Below are positions 8,423 to 16,581 of a stretch of DNA of 64,000 nucleotides, piece after piece; the stretch's first letter is position 1; each line of letters opens with the position of its first letter. This stretch comes from Geodermatophilus amargosae (lineage in GTDB: Bacteria; Actinomycetota; Actinomycetes; Mycobacteriales; Geodermatophilaceae), in the NCBI RefSeq assembly GCF_900116515.1, contig NZ_FPBA01000007.1:1-64000 (forward strand), in the 5' to 3' direction. Position numbers and translations under genes: made by a program. The notes under the pieces were generated by a model. It did not search any database and had not been told where the DNA came from. It saw only the letters and a program-made list of their open reading frames with translations.

Positions 8423-8761
8423 TCAGTTGCCGGCGGCTCGGTACTGCTCGACGACATCGGCCCTGATCCGGCCGTGCGGGGACACCGTGATGCCCCGCCC
8501 AGCCGCCCACGCGCGCACAGCAGCCGGGTCGACACCCTCGTAAGCCGGCTTCGCCGGCGCAGCGGCGCGACGACCTCCGCTCGACGACACCTTCCGGGCG
8601 ACCGCCACGGAGCGGCAGACCGCCTCACACATCGCCGCGGCGTTCTCGCCGCTCAGGTCGAGCTCGTACTCGGTCTGGTCGAGGGCGAACCTCACGGTCG
8701 TGCTGGCCGGCGTCTCGCCGTCCAGGTCATCAACCAGTACGACCTCGGTCCTGGTAGCCAC
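8423..8761 (-). CDS. lsr2: Lsr2-family nucleoid-associated protein
   Basis: 112 residues from GTG 8761. The N-terminus (VVLVDDLDGETPASTTVRFA, then LDQTEYELDLS) is the Lsr2 dimerisation domain. A basic linker (RKVSSSGGRRAAAPAK) follows, then the C-terminal DNA-binding module VRAWAAGRGITVS ending HGRIRADVVEQYRAAG. Lsr2 binds AT-rich DNA by an RGR-type AT-hook and silences horizontally acquired genes. Here the hook reads HGR instead of RGR, which may alter binding. Actinobacteria usually carry a main lsr2 plus paralogues. Its place inside an accessory region suggests a paralogue carried with, or controlling, foreign DNA. Confidence 0.88.
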   Translation of the reverse strand: MATRTEVVLVDDLDGETPASTTVRFALDQTEYELDLSGENAAAMCEAVCRSVAVARKVSSSGGRRAAAPAKPAYEGVDPAAVRAWAAGRGITVSPHGRIRADVVEQYRAAGN

Positions 8762-8954
8762 GAGCCCGAGAGGCCAGCGGTGATCAGGAAGTCAAGATCG
8801 AAGCGCCATGGCGAGTGAGACATCGGGCCGGCACGAGTAGGAGCGATGGGCCGCATGTGTCGAGCCTGCCCAGCGAGTGGGACGCGGGGTCAGGACGACC
8901 TGCATCCAATGAAGTCACGTCGGGGATCAGTCCTCAGCCCGCCACGTTGGCCAT
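8762..8954. other. Upstream region of the Lsr2 paralogue
   Basis: Together with 8983-9095 this makes about 310 bp without a gene, interrupted only by the tRNA-Gly 3' fragment. No tRNA 5' half (acceptor GCGGGTG or D-arm) could be found in the ~75 bases before that fragment. Confidence 0.4.
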
Positions 8955-8982
8955 GCCGGTTCGATCCCGGTCACCCGCTCCA
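8955..8982 (+). other. 3' end of a tRNA-Gly (attachment-site relic)
   Basis: A perfect T-arm, GCCGG-TTCGATC-CCGGT, is followed by acceptor strand CACCCGC, discriminator T and CCA. This is the exact 3' end expected of a bacterial tRNA-Gly whose 5' strand would be GCGGGTG. The rest of the tRNA is absent. Such 3' pieces are what tyrosine-integrase elements duplicate on insertion, and a truncated integrase lies about 110 bp downstream. Confidence 0.65.
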
Positions 8983-9095
8983 CCGTTCACGCCGGTCAAC
9001 CGGCCTGTCAGGTCTCCTGGAGAAGATCCCGAGAACCCCCAGACAGCCCGTTTGAACCCCTTCATCACCTCTGTGTTTCGTTGCGTGGGTCATGA

Positions 9096-9725
9096 ATGAG
9101 TCACGCCGCTCAGCTCGAGCTGGCCTGGTGGGCCGCCCTGCCGGGCCGTCGGTTGGAACCCCGTGACCCAGTTGGGTCACGGGACACCCCTCTCGGCCTG
9201 GCACCCCGGCGGCACCTCCCAGCAGGCGCAGGGCGACCGCGAGCCCAGCACCGAGCAGCAGCGCGAGAGGTGACGTCCCGCCCGGTGGTCGAGGTCCGGC
9301 CGCCCAAGTACGGCAGCGAGCGAGTCGCGTTCTTGGCACCCGGACTCGTCGAGATGCTGGCAGCACACGTCGCTGCGCACGGCGCAGACGGCGCGCACGG
9401 CGCAGACGGCGCAGACGGCGCAGACGGCGGCTGGATGTTCACCGGAGAAGGCGATCAACCGCCGCACCAGAACACCGTCGGCCACCGCTGGCGCACCGCC
9501 ACCGCAGCCGCCGGGATCTCCGGGCTGCGTCTGCACGACCTCCGGCACTTCTACGCCTCGGGGCTGATCGCCTCCGGCTGCGACGTCGTCACGGTCCAAC
9601 GCGCCCTCGGGCACGCCTCGGCGACGACCACGCTGTCGACCTACTCGCACCTGTGGCCGAGCGCTGAGGACCGCACACGTGCCGCCGCGCAGACGCTGCT
9701 CGCCGAGTCCTGCCGACCGGAGTAA
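9096..9725 (+). pseudogene. Tyrosine recombinase/integrase, C-terminal catalytic remnant
   Basis: From about 9270 the frame encodes the second half of a phage-type integrase: RPPKYGSERVAFL, then LRLHDLRHFYASGL (the HxxR pair), LGHASATTTLSTYSHLW (second His and the catalytic Tyr) and a helical end. The first ~60 residues have no integrase character. The core-binding domain and the first catalytic Arg (usually in a GLRxGE motif) are missing. The gene is therefore a 5'-truncated remnant. An Ala-Asp-Gly-rich microsatellite (9375-9430) expands the loop before WMFTGEG. It lies beside a tRNA-Gly 3' fragment, consistent with a decayed integrated element. Confidence 0.7.
9375..9430. repeat. 9-bp minisatellite inside integrase remnant
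   Basis: Five consecutive 9-mers follow GGCGCAGAC or the variant GGCGCGCAC, with partial units at each end, coding for repeated Gly-Ala-Asp/His. This is a length-variable slippage tract. Confidence 0.8.
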
Positions 9726-9994
9726 CACTGGATACCGCTGACGAGTCCAGCGCTCGACCTCCGGTACTCCTCCGCCGCGGCCCTGACCGCCTTCCGGCTG
9801 CGACGCCGCAGCCGTCTACCGATACCTCGACGGGCACGTGCGACGAGCGCTTCCCGTCATGGCTCCGGCCCGTCATCAAGGCCGCCCGGGACAGCGCGAT
9901 GTGGCCGCGGCGCAGACCTGGAGCGTGAAATCCCGTTGACTGGGTGTTGACTGGAGGCGCACTGCAGGCCGCTGAGCTGCGGAAACAGGCCGGA

Positions 9995-11068
9995 TCACAC
10001 GTTGAAACGGAACTCCACGACGTCGCCGTCGGCCATGACGTAGTCCTTGCCCTCGATCCGCACCCAGCCGCGGGACTTGGCCTCGGTCATCGAGCCGGCC
10101 TGCATGAGGTGGTCGTAGGACACGACCTCGGCCTTGATGAAGCCGCGCTGGAAGTCGGTGTGGATGACGCCGGCGGCCTGGGGCGCGGTAGCGCCGACCG
10201 GGATGGTCCAGGCGCGCGCCTCCTTCGGGCCCGCGGTGAGGTAGGTCTGCAGCCCGAGGGTGCGGAAGCCGACCTTCGCCAGTTGGTCGAGACCCGGCTC
10301 GTTCTGTCCGATCGACTCGAGCAGCTCGGCGGCCTCCTCGGCGGGCAGCTCGGCGAGCTCGGACTCGGTCTTGGCGTCGAGCAGGATCGCCTCGGCCGGC
10401 GCCACCAGCGCCCGCAGCTCGGAGATCAGCTCCTCGTTGGCCAGCTCGTCGGCGTCGACGTTGAAGACGTAGAGGAACGGCTTGGTCGTCAGCAGCGTCA
10501 GCTCGCGCAGCGGCGCGGGGTCAACGCCCGCGGCGAACAGCGTCTTGCCGGTGTCCAGCACGTCCCGGGCGGCTACAGCGGCGGCCAGCAGCGCCGCCCG
10601 CTCCTTGTCCTTGCGCGACTCCTTCTCCAGCCGCGGGATGGCCTTCTCCAGCGTCTGCAGGTCGGCGAGGACGAGCTCGGTGTTGATCGTCTCGATGTCG
10701 TCGCCCGGGTCGACCTTGCCCTCGACGTGCACCACGTCGGGGTCGCTGAACACCCGGATCACCTGGCAGATCGCGTCGCTCTCGCGGATGTTGGCGAGGA
10801 ACTTGTTGCCCAGCCCCTGCCCCTCGCTGGCGCCGCGGACGATGCCGGCGATGTCGACGAACGACACCGTCGCGGGCACCACCTTCTGCGACGAGAACAG
10901 CCCGGCCAGCTTCCCCAGCCGCTCGTCGGGCACCCCGACGACGCCGACGTTCGGCTCGATCGTGGCGAAGGGGTAGTTGGCCGCCAGGACGTCGTTCTTG
11001 GTCAGCGCGTTGAACAGCGTCGACTTGCCGACGTTGGGCAGCCCGACGATCCCGATGGTGAGACTCAC
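9995..11068 (-). CDS. ychF: Redox-regulated ATPase YchF (Obg-like P-loop protein)
   Basis: 357 residues from GTG 11068 (VSLTIGIVG). The longer open frame to 11158 adds 30 random residues and is rejected. The P-loop GLPNVGKST is at ~9-17 and the DIAGIVRGASEGQGLGN switch region follows. A coiled-coil insertion (~130-200) and a C-terminal TGS domain (~275-357, ARAWTIPVGATAPQAAGVIH) complete the standard architecture. YchF prefers ATP over GTP, associates with ribosomes and modulates stress responses. In mycobacteria it lies next to the ispH/DUF6542 block, which here is some 22 kb away. Confidence 0.95.
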   Translation of the reverse strand: MSLTIGIVGLPNVGKSTLFNALTKNDVLAANYPFATIEPNVGVVGVPDERLGKLAGLFSSQKVVPATVSFVDIAGIVRGASEGQGLGNKFLANIRESDAICQVIRVFSDPDVVHVEGKVDPGDDIETINTELVLADLQTLEKAIPRLEKESRKDKERAALLAAAVAARDVLDTGKTLFAAGVDPAPLRELTLLTTKPFLYVFNVDADELANEELISELRALVAPAEAILLDAKTESELAELPAEEAAELLESIGQNEPGLDQLAKVGFRTLGLQTYLTAGPKEARAWTIPVGATAPQAAGVIHTDFQRGFIKAEVVSYDHLMQAGSMTEAKSRGWVRIEGKDYVMADGDVVEFRFNV

Positions 11069-11184
11069 GGGGGTCCAGCCTACGGGGGTCCCGGCGGCTC
11101 CGGACCACGTGCGCAGGGCGCCTGCGGATGGGCGTGGAACACGTGCGACGCTCGTCACACCCCGCGCACCCTGGAGGCTCCCCC

Positions 11185-12720
11185 ATGGTCCTGTCCCCGA
11201 CGACGACGTCGCGGCACGCCACCGCTGCCGGTCCGCTCCCCGCGCACACCCGCGTGGCGATCGTCGGCAGCGGCTTCTCCGGCATCGGCACCGCGGTCGC
11301 CCTGCAGGAGGCCGGCATCGACGACTTCGTCGTCCTCGAGCGGGCCGACAGCCTCGGTGGGACCTGGCGGGACAACAGCTACCCGGGCGCGGCCGTCGAC
11401 GTGCCCAGCCACCTCTACTCGTTCTCCTTCGCGCCCAAGAAGGACTGGTCGCACGTCTACTCCCGGCAGCCGGAGCTCCGCGAGTACCTGGAGCAGGTCG
11501 CCACCGACCACGGCGTCCTCCCCCGCCTGTACTGCGGCACGGACGTCGTCGCCGGCCGGTGGGACGACGACGCGCTGGTCTGGCAGCTGGAGACCTCGCG
11601 CGGCAGCCTCACCGCCGACGTCGTGGTGAGCGGCGCCGGCGGGCTGGTCGAGCCGCACCTGCCCGAGGTGCCCGGCATCGAGACGTTCCAGGGCCCGTCG
11701 TTCCACTCCGCCCGCTGGGACCACTCGGTCGACCTCACCGGCAAGCGCGTCGCCGTCGTGGGCACCGGCGCCTCGGCCGCGCAGTTCGTGCCGGAGCTGC
11801 AGAAGGTGGCGGCGGAGGTCGTGGTCTTCCAGCGCACGCCGCCGTGGGTGATCCCGCGCCAGGACCGCGTCTACACCGAGCGCGAGCACCGGGTGCACGC
11901 GAGCGTGCCGGGCTTCCTGCGGCTGGCCCGCGGCGGCCAGTACGTCGTCCGCGAGGCCCGGCTCGGCGTGTGGACCGGCGCCGGGCGGCTGCGGAAGCTC
12001 TTCGAGAGCCAGGCGCTGAAGTTCCTCGAGCAGCAGGTGCCCGACCCGGAGCTGCGCGCGAAGCTCACGCCGGACTACGGCCTCGGCTGCAAGCGGGTGA
12101 TCGTCAGCGACGACTACCTGCCGGCGCTGGGCCGGCCGAACGTGGAGGTGGTCGCCTCGCCGGTCACCGCAGTCCGCCCGCACGCGGTGGTCGACGCCGA
12201 CGGGACCGAGCACGAGGTCGACGTCATCGTCTACGGCACCGGGTTCCGGGTCATGGACATCCCGCTGGGGCACCGGCTGGTCGGCCGCGAGGGGACCACG
12301 CTCCGGGAGGAGTGGGACCGCTCCGGCGTCCAGGCGCACCGCGGCACCACCGTCGCGGGCTTCCCGAACCTGTTCCTGCTGCTCGGGCCGAACACCGCGC
12401 TCGGGCACACCTCCGTCGTCCTCATGATCGAGGCGCAGATCGGCTACGTCGTCGAGGCGCTGCGGCGGATGCAGGAGACCGGAGCCGGCGCGCTGGAGGT
12501 CCGCCGGTCGGCGCAGGAGGCCTACAACGCCCGGCTGCAGTCCGAGCTCAGCGGCACCGTGTGGAACGCCGGCGGCTGCCGGTCCTGGTACCGCGACGAG
12601 CAGGGCCGCAACTTCACCCTCTGGCCGACCCGCACGTCGGCGTTCATGCGGCTGATGCGGCGCTTCGACGCCGACTCCTACGAGCTGCGCAGCGCGCGCC
12701 GCGTCCCCGTCCCCGCCTGA
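11185..12720 (+). CDS. Flavin-dependent monooxygenase, Baeyer-Villiger type
   Basis: 511 residues from ATG 11185, with GGAGG 7 nt upstream. FAD-binding GSGFSGIG lies at 28-35 and the second dinucleotide (NADPH) motif GTGASA at ~193-198. Between them, residues 168-179 read FQGPSFHSARWD, fitting the Baeyer-Villiger fingerprint FxGxxxHxxxW[P/D]. Such enzymes insert oxygen next to a carbonyl, turning ketones into esters, with NADPH and O2. The following gene is an alpha/beta hydrolase 34 bp downstream. This monooxygenase-esterase pairing is familiar from ketone degradation, so a two-step ketone-to-acid-plus-alcohol route is plausible. The substrate cannot be deduced. Confidence 0.88.
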   Translation: MVLSPTTTSRHATAAGPLPAHTRVAIVGSGFSGIGTAVALQEAGIDDFVVLERADSLGGTWRDNSYPGAAVDVPSHLYSFSFAPKKDWSHVYSRQPELREYLEQVATDHGVLPRLYCGTDVVAGRWDDDALVWQLETSRGSLTADVVVSGAGGLVEPHLPEVPGIETFQGPSFHSARWDHSVDLTGKRVAVVGTGASAAQFVPELQKVAAEVVVFQRTPPWVIPRQDRVYTEREHRVHASVPGFLRLARGGQYVVREARLGVWTGAGRLRKLFESQALKFLEQQVPDPELRAKLTPDYGLGCKRVIVSDDYLPALGRPNVEVVASPVTAVRPHAVVDADGTEHEVDVIVYGTGFRVMDIPLGHRLVGREGTTLREEWDRSGVQAHRGTTVAGFPNLFLLLGPNTALGHTSVVLMIEAQIGYVVEALRRMQETGAGALEVRRSAQEAYNARLQSELSGTVWNAGGCRSWYRDEQGRNFTLWPTRTSAFMRLMRRFDADSYELRSARRVPVPA

Positions 12721-12754
12721 CCCCGTCCGACCGATCCCTGGAGCCCCCTCCCCC

Positions 12755-13816
12755 ATGCGCACCCGTTCCCTCGCCGCCGCCGGTGCCGTCGCCGTCGCGG
12801 CCGGTGCCGTCGTCGCCCGCCGCCGGGCCGCCGGCCGCAGCGCCACCGGCCGCAGCGCCACCGGCCGCGACGCCACGCCGCCCGCCTCGACTCCTCCGCT
12901 GCCGCAGGGCCGCGTCCGCACGGTGACCACCGAGGACGGCATCGACCTGCACGTCGAGGAGTTCGGCGCGGAGCGGCCCGTCGCGACCGTCGTCCTCGCC
13001 CACGGGTACGTGCAGTCCTCGCGGCTGTGGGCCGGGCAGGTCCGCGACCTGCTCGAGGCCCGGCCCGACCTGAAGGTGGTCACCTACGACCACCGCGGGC
13101 ACGGTTCCTCCGGCCGGACGCCGCGGGACAAGGCCACCATCGAGCAGCTCGGCCGCGACCTGGCCGGGGTGCTCGACGCGGTGGCACCCGACGGGCCGGT
13201 CGTCCTCGGCGGCCACTCGATGGGCGGCATGACGCTCATGGCGCTGGCCGAGCAACGCCCCGAGCTGTTCGGCGACCGGGTGGTCGGCGTCGCCTTCGTC
13301 GGCACCAGCTCCGGCGGGCTCGACGCCGTCACCTACGGCATGCCGGCGCCGCTGGCCCGCGTGGTGAAGAAGCTGCTGCCGGTGCTCAACGAGCAGGCGG
13401 TCAAGGCCGAGCTGGCCGGGAAGAAGCGCGCGGTCGGCGCCATGGACATGTGGCTGATCTTCAGCGGCGACGCCGACCCGGCGGACGTGCAGGCGGCGAT
13501 GGAGGTGCACCGCACCACCCCGGCCGAGACGGTGGCCGCCTTCCTGCCCACCTTCTCCGACCACGACCGCCGCCAGGCCCTCGAGTCGCTCACCGAGGTG
13601 CCGGTGCTGATCACCGTCGGGGACGCCGACCGGCTCTGCCCCGTCGAGCACAGCCGCGCGCTCGCCGACGCGCTGCCCACGGCCGAGCTCGCCGTCTACC
13701 CCGGCGCCGGGCACATGGTGCAGCTGGAGCGCCGTCCCGAGGTCAGCCGGCGGCTGCTCGCGCTGGTCGACCGGGCGCTCGCCCCGGCACCCGAGGTCCA
13801 GGCCCGCACCGCCTGA
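12755..13816 (+). CDS. Alpha/beta-fold hydrolase (esterase-like)
   Basis: 353 residues from ATG 12755. The first ~25 residues are an Ala/Val-rich hydrophobic segment ending in RRR, probably an uncleaved membrane anchor. A repetitive RSATGR linker follows. The hydrolase fold has an oxyanion HGY motif at ~83, nucleophile elbow GHSMGG with Ser155, acid Asp290 or Asp292 (VGDADRL) and His320 (GAGHMVQ). It probably cleaves an ester or lipid substrate at the membrane. It follows the monooxygenase in the same direction and likely shares its transcript. A bidirectional terminator lies immediately after it. Confidence 0.85.
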   Translation: MRTRSLAAAGAVAVAAGAVVARRRAAGRSATGRSATGRDATPPASTPPLPQGRVRTVTTEDGIDLHVEEFGAERPVATVVLAHGYVQSSRLWAGQVRDLLEARPDLKVVTYDHRGHGSSGRTPRDKATIEQLGRDLAGVLDAVAPDGPVVLGGHSMGGMTLMALAEQRPELFGDRVVGVAFVGTSSGGLDAVTYGMPAPLARVVKKLLPVLNEQAVKAELAGKKRAVGAMDMWLIFSGDADPADVQAAMEVHRTTPAETVAAFLPTFSDHDRRQALESLTEVPVLITVGDADRLCPVEHSRALADALPTAELAVYPGAGHMVQLERRPEVSRRLLALVDRALAPAPEVQARTA

Positions 13817-13822
13817 CGGTCG

Positions 13823-13856
13823 GGCCGACCGGGCCGGGTCTCCGGCCCGGTCGGCC
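13823..13856. terminator. Bidirectional hairpin terminator
   Basis: A 15-bp perfect stem (GGCCGACCGGGCCGG and its complement) with a 4-base loop sits between the convergent hydrolase and conserved hypothetical genes and can serve both. Confidence 0.75.
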
Positions 13857-13859
13857 GGC

Positions 13860-15257
13860 TCAGCGCGCCCGGTCGTAGCCGAAGAAGCCGCGCTTCTTGA
13901 TCACCGCGGACACCTCGGGCGGCACCATCGACTCCCAGCTCGTGTCCTCGGTCGGGATCCGCTGGAGCACGTCCCGGCTGAGGATCGGCAGGTACTCGGG
14001 CCGGTGGTCGAGCCCGACGAAGCTGCCGCGCCGGTTCAGGTAGTCGTAGAGCGGCTGCAACTCCTCCCCGACGGCGACGCTGTCGACGGTCACGACCCCG
14101 CCGTCGCGCAGCATGGGGTAGACGAAGAGCCGGAGGTCGTTCTTCAGCAGCCGGCCGAAGCTCTCGAGGATCCCGCCGGGCAGGGCGGCGTGGGAGTCCT
14201 CGTCGAAGAGGTCGATGAGGCTCGGGACGCCCATGACCATCCCGATCCGGCCGTCGGTGCGCCAGGCGAGATAGGCGGCCAGCCGGTGGTGGGCGACGTA
14301 GTCGGAGATCAGCACCGTCAGGCCGCAGGCGGCCAGCAGGTCGGCGCGGGCGAGGAAGTCGCGCCGGTCGACGACGTCCCCACCGGCCCGCAGGTTGGCC
14401 ATGGTCAGCTCGCCGAGCAGGAGGATCTCCCGGCCGGCGACCGCCGGGTCGGCCTCGAACTGCGCGCGGGCGGCCTCGAGCATGGCGATGTTGACCACCG
14501 TCGGCGGCCGGAAGCTGCCGCGCTCGACCAGGATCGCCTTCTTGCGCAGCACCTCGCTGGGCTGCAGCACGTTGCGGTCGGGCCCGAACATGGCCGCGCC
14601 GCTCAGACCGAGCTGGACCAGCTTGAGCGCCATCACGCGGTTGTCGACGGCGCGGAACTCGATGCCGGACAGCTCGATCAGGTCGACCTCGATGCGGCCG
14701 GTGGTCAGCCGGTCGAGCAGGCTCTCCACCAGCCTCTCCGGCTGGTGGTGCTGGAAGAAGGCCGCGTGCAGCAGGTTGACGCCGGCGACGCCGAGCGCCT
14801 CCTGCTGCAGCGCCGCCTCGTCGTCGAGCATCCGGACGTGCAGGACGACCTGGCTGGGTTCGTCGCGCGGGTGTGCCTGGAACTTCACGCCCATCCAGCC
14901 GTGGCACTCGTTGCCGCCGCGGTAGCTGCGGGCGACGACGGTGTCGGCGAACGCGAAGAACGACGTCTCGTCGCCGCGGTCGTCGCCGAGCCGGTCGACG
15001 TCGAGCTGGAACTCGTGGTCGAGCATCGCCTGCAGCCGGCCCTTGGAGACGTAGCGGTCGGACTTGCCGTAGACGGCGTCGCTGACGGCCATGTCGTAGG
15101 CCGACATCGTCTTGGCCACGGTGCCCGCCGCCCCGCCCGCGCGGAAGAACCAGCGGGCGACCTCCTGGCCGGCCCCGATCTCGGCGATGGTCCCGTACCA
15201 GCGCGGGTCCAGGTTGATCTGCAGTGCCTTCTGCAGCGTGTCCACGCCGGCGTCCAT
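13860..15257 (-). CDS. Conserved protein of unknown function
   Basis: 465 residues from ATG 15257, chosen because GGGAGGGGAG lies a few bases upstream; a 21-codon extension to 15320 looks random. The opening LQKALQINLDPRWYGTIAEI and GAGQEVARWFFRAGGAAGTV are strongly conserved in a bacterial family of unknown role that automated pipelines label inconsistently (even as TonB-dependent receptor, which makes no sense in a Gram-positive). No signal peptide, membrane segment or clear catalytic motif is seen. Predicted structure is mixed alpha/beta, with Rossmann-like stretches (LTVLISDYVAHH, DNRVMALKLVQLG). I do not assign a function. Confidence 0.75.
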   Translation of the reverse strand: MDAGVDTLQKALQINLDPRWYGTIAEIGAGQEVARWFFRAGGAAGTVAKTMSAYDMAVSDAVYGKSDRYVSKGRLQAMLDHEFQLDVDRLGDDRGDETSFFAFADTVVARSYRGGNECHGWMGVKFQAHPRDEPSQVVLHVRMLDDEAALQQEALGVAGVNLLHAAFFQHHQPERLVESLLDRLTTGRIEVDLIELSGIEFRAVDNRVMALKLVQLGLSGAAMFGPDRNVLQPSEVLRKKAILVERGSFRPPTVVNIAMLEAARAQFEADPAVAGREILLLGELTMANLRAGGDVVDRRDFLARADLLAACGLTVLISDYVAHHRLAAYLAWRTDGRIGMVMGVPSLIDLFDEDSHAALPGGILESFGRLLKNDLRLFVYPMLRDGGVVTVDSVAVGEELQPLYDYLNRRGSFVGLDHRPEYLPILSRDVLQRIPTEDTSWESMVPPEVSAVIKKRGFFGYDRAR

Positions 15258-15333
15258 GCGGCTCCCCTCCCGGTGCGGCCCGGGTGCAGGGCGAGCGTAG
15301 CCAGGAGGAACCTGCACCACCGCTCGATCGGCT

Positions 15334-16524
15334 TCACCGGGTCCGGACCGGCTCCGTCGCCCGGTCGGCCGCCCGCCGCAGCCCGGGCGCCAGCGATAGG
15401 GACACGAGCAGCGATGCCACCGCCAGCACCGTCACCGCCGACCCGGGTGTCAGCGCGTCGCCCAGCGCCCCGGCCAGCACCGCGCAGAGCCCCTGTCCCG
15501 TCATCCGCGCCGCCGACTCGAACCCGAGCACCTGCCCCCGCAGCTCGACCGGCGTCAGCGCGACCAGCCACTCCTGCTGCGCCAGCCCCGCCGCGTACCC
15601 CGCCGACGCGACCGCCACGAGGACGGCGGCCACCGGCACGGACGGCCCGAGCGCGAACGGCACGAACGGCGCGGCCAGCAGCAGCCGCAGCGCGGCGTTC
15701 GACCGCCGTCGCTGCACCGGCGTCAAGAACCGCCCGACCACCAGGTCGCCGGCCATCATCCCGGCCGCCCCGGCCGCCAGCAGCCAGCCGCCCCGCTCCC
15801 CCGCGTACGGCACGAACAGCGCCTCGCACCCGACCACCAGCCCGTTCGGGACGCACAGCGCCACCAGCAGCGTGCGCGACTCCCGCCGCGACAGCAGCAG
15901 CCGGTTGCCGCGCAGCGTCTCGGCCACCCCGGCCCGCCCGCTGCGGCGCGGCGGACGCTCGGCCAGCCCGAACCGCAGCACGGCCACCGCGACGGCGGAC
16001 ACCGCGGCGGCCAGCGCGAACACCTGCGTCGTCGTCAGCACGGTGAGCAGCAGGCCGCCGGTGGCGAAGCCGACCACCTGGCAGGCACCCACCGCCACGT
16101 TCATCGTCGACCGGGCCAGCGGGTAGGCGGCGGGCGGCACCAGTTCCGACAGCAGCCCCCACCGCGCCCCGGACCCGACCGAGACGACGTACGCGGCGCC
16201 GACGACGAGCAGCAGCCGCACCGCGGGGGTCAGACCGGGCAGCACCTGGAGGCACAGCGCCGCCGTGGACACCGCGCCGACGAGCACGAGCGTGCGCCGC
16301 GGGGGGCTGGCGTCGGCGGCCGACATGAGCGTTCCCGCGCCGAGGGCCTGCGCGAGCGACGGGCCGGACATCGCCACCGCCGTCAGCAGCGCCGAGCCGG
16401 TCTGCCGGTGCACGAGCGTCGCCAGGGCCAGCGACGACGTCGTCGAGGCGACCGTGGTGAGCGCGCTGCCGGTCCACAGCGCGCGGAAGGCGGGGAGCGC
16501 GAACAGCGCCCGGTAGGTGAGCAC
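15334..16524 (-). CDS. MFS-type transporter
   Basis: 396 residues from GTG 16524 (VLTYRALFALPAFRALW). About 10-12 hydrophobic segments span the whole length, and the arrangement resembles the DHA-like drug or metabolite exporters of the major facilitator superfamily. PPRRTLVLVGAVSTAAL marks the usual basic loop between helices 2 and 3. The frame remains open far upstream, antisense to other genes, but only this part is protein-like. The divergent ArsR-type regulator starts 57 bp away, so local control of the transporter is likely. The substrate is unknown. Confidence 0.85.
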   Translation of the reverse strand: MLTYRALFALPAFRALWTGSALTTVASTTSSLALATLVHRQTGSALLTAVAMSGPSLAQALGAGTLMSAADASPPRRTLVLVGAVSTAALCLQVLPGLTPAVRLLLVVGAAYVVSVGSGARWGLLSELVPPAAYPLARSTMNVAVGACQVVGFATGGLLLTVLTTTQVFALAAAVSAVAVAVLRFGLAERPPRRSGRAGVAETLRGNRLLLSRRESRTLLVALCVPNGLVVGCEALFVPYAGERGGWLLAAGAAGMMAGDLVVGRFLTPVQRRRSNAALRLLLAAPFVPFALGPSVPVAAVLVAVASAGYAAGLAQQEWLVALTPVELRGQVLGFESAARMTGQGLCAVLAGALGDALTPGSAVTVLAVASLLVSLSLAPGLRRAADRATEPVRTR

Positions 16525-16569
16525 GACCCGACCGTCCGGCGCGGAGTGTCCGGGGCCCACCGTTTCGGC

Positions 16570-16575
16570 TACCGT
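16570..16575 (+). promoter_or_regulatory. -10 box of a leaderless message (ArsR-type gene)
   Basis: TACCGT fits TANNNT and ends 6 nt before GTG 16582, so the transcript would start at or next to the first base of the start codon. No Shine-Dalgarno sequence is present. Confidence 0.5.
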
Positions 16576-16581
16576 CGAAAG

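Noticed and set aside
6853-8466. A 537-codon plus-strand frame
   Set aside because: It is the shifted-frame shadow of the YihY/BrkB gene and consists mostly of Arg, Pro and Ala.
8884-8982. A full tRNA-Gly ending at the CCA at 8982
   Set aside because: The only 5' acceptor-like sequence (GCGGGGT at 8884) is 99 bases away and imperfect, and no D-arm or anticodon arm could be drawn; only the 3' end is real.
14004-16046. A 680-codon plus-strand frame
   Set aside because: It is antisense to the conserved hypothetical and MFS genes, with Pro/Arg low-complexity composition.
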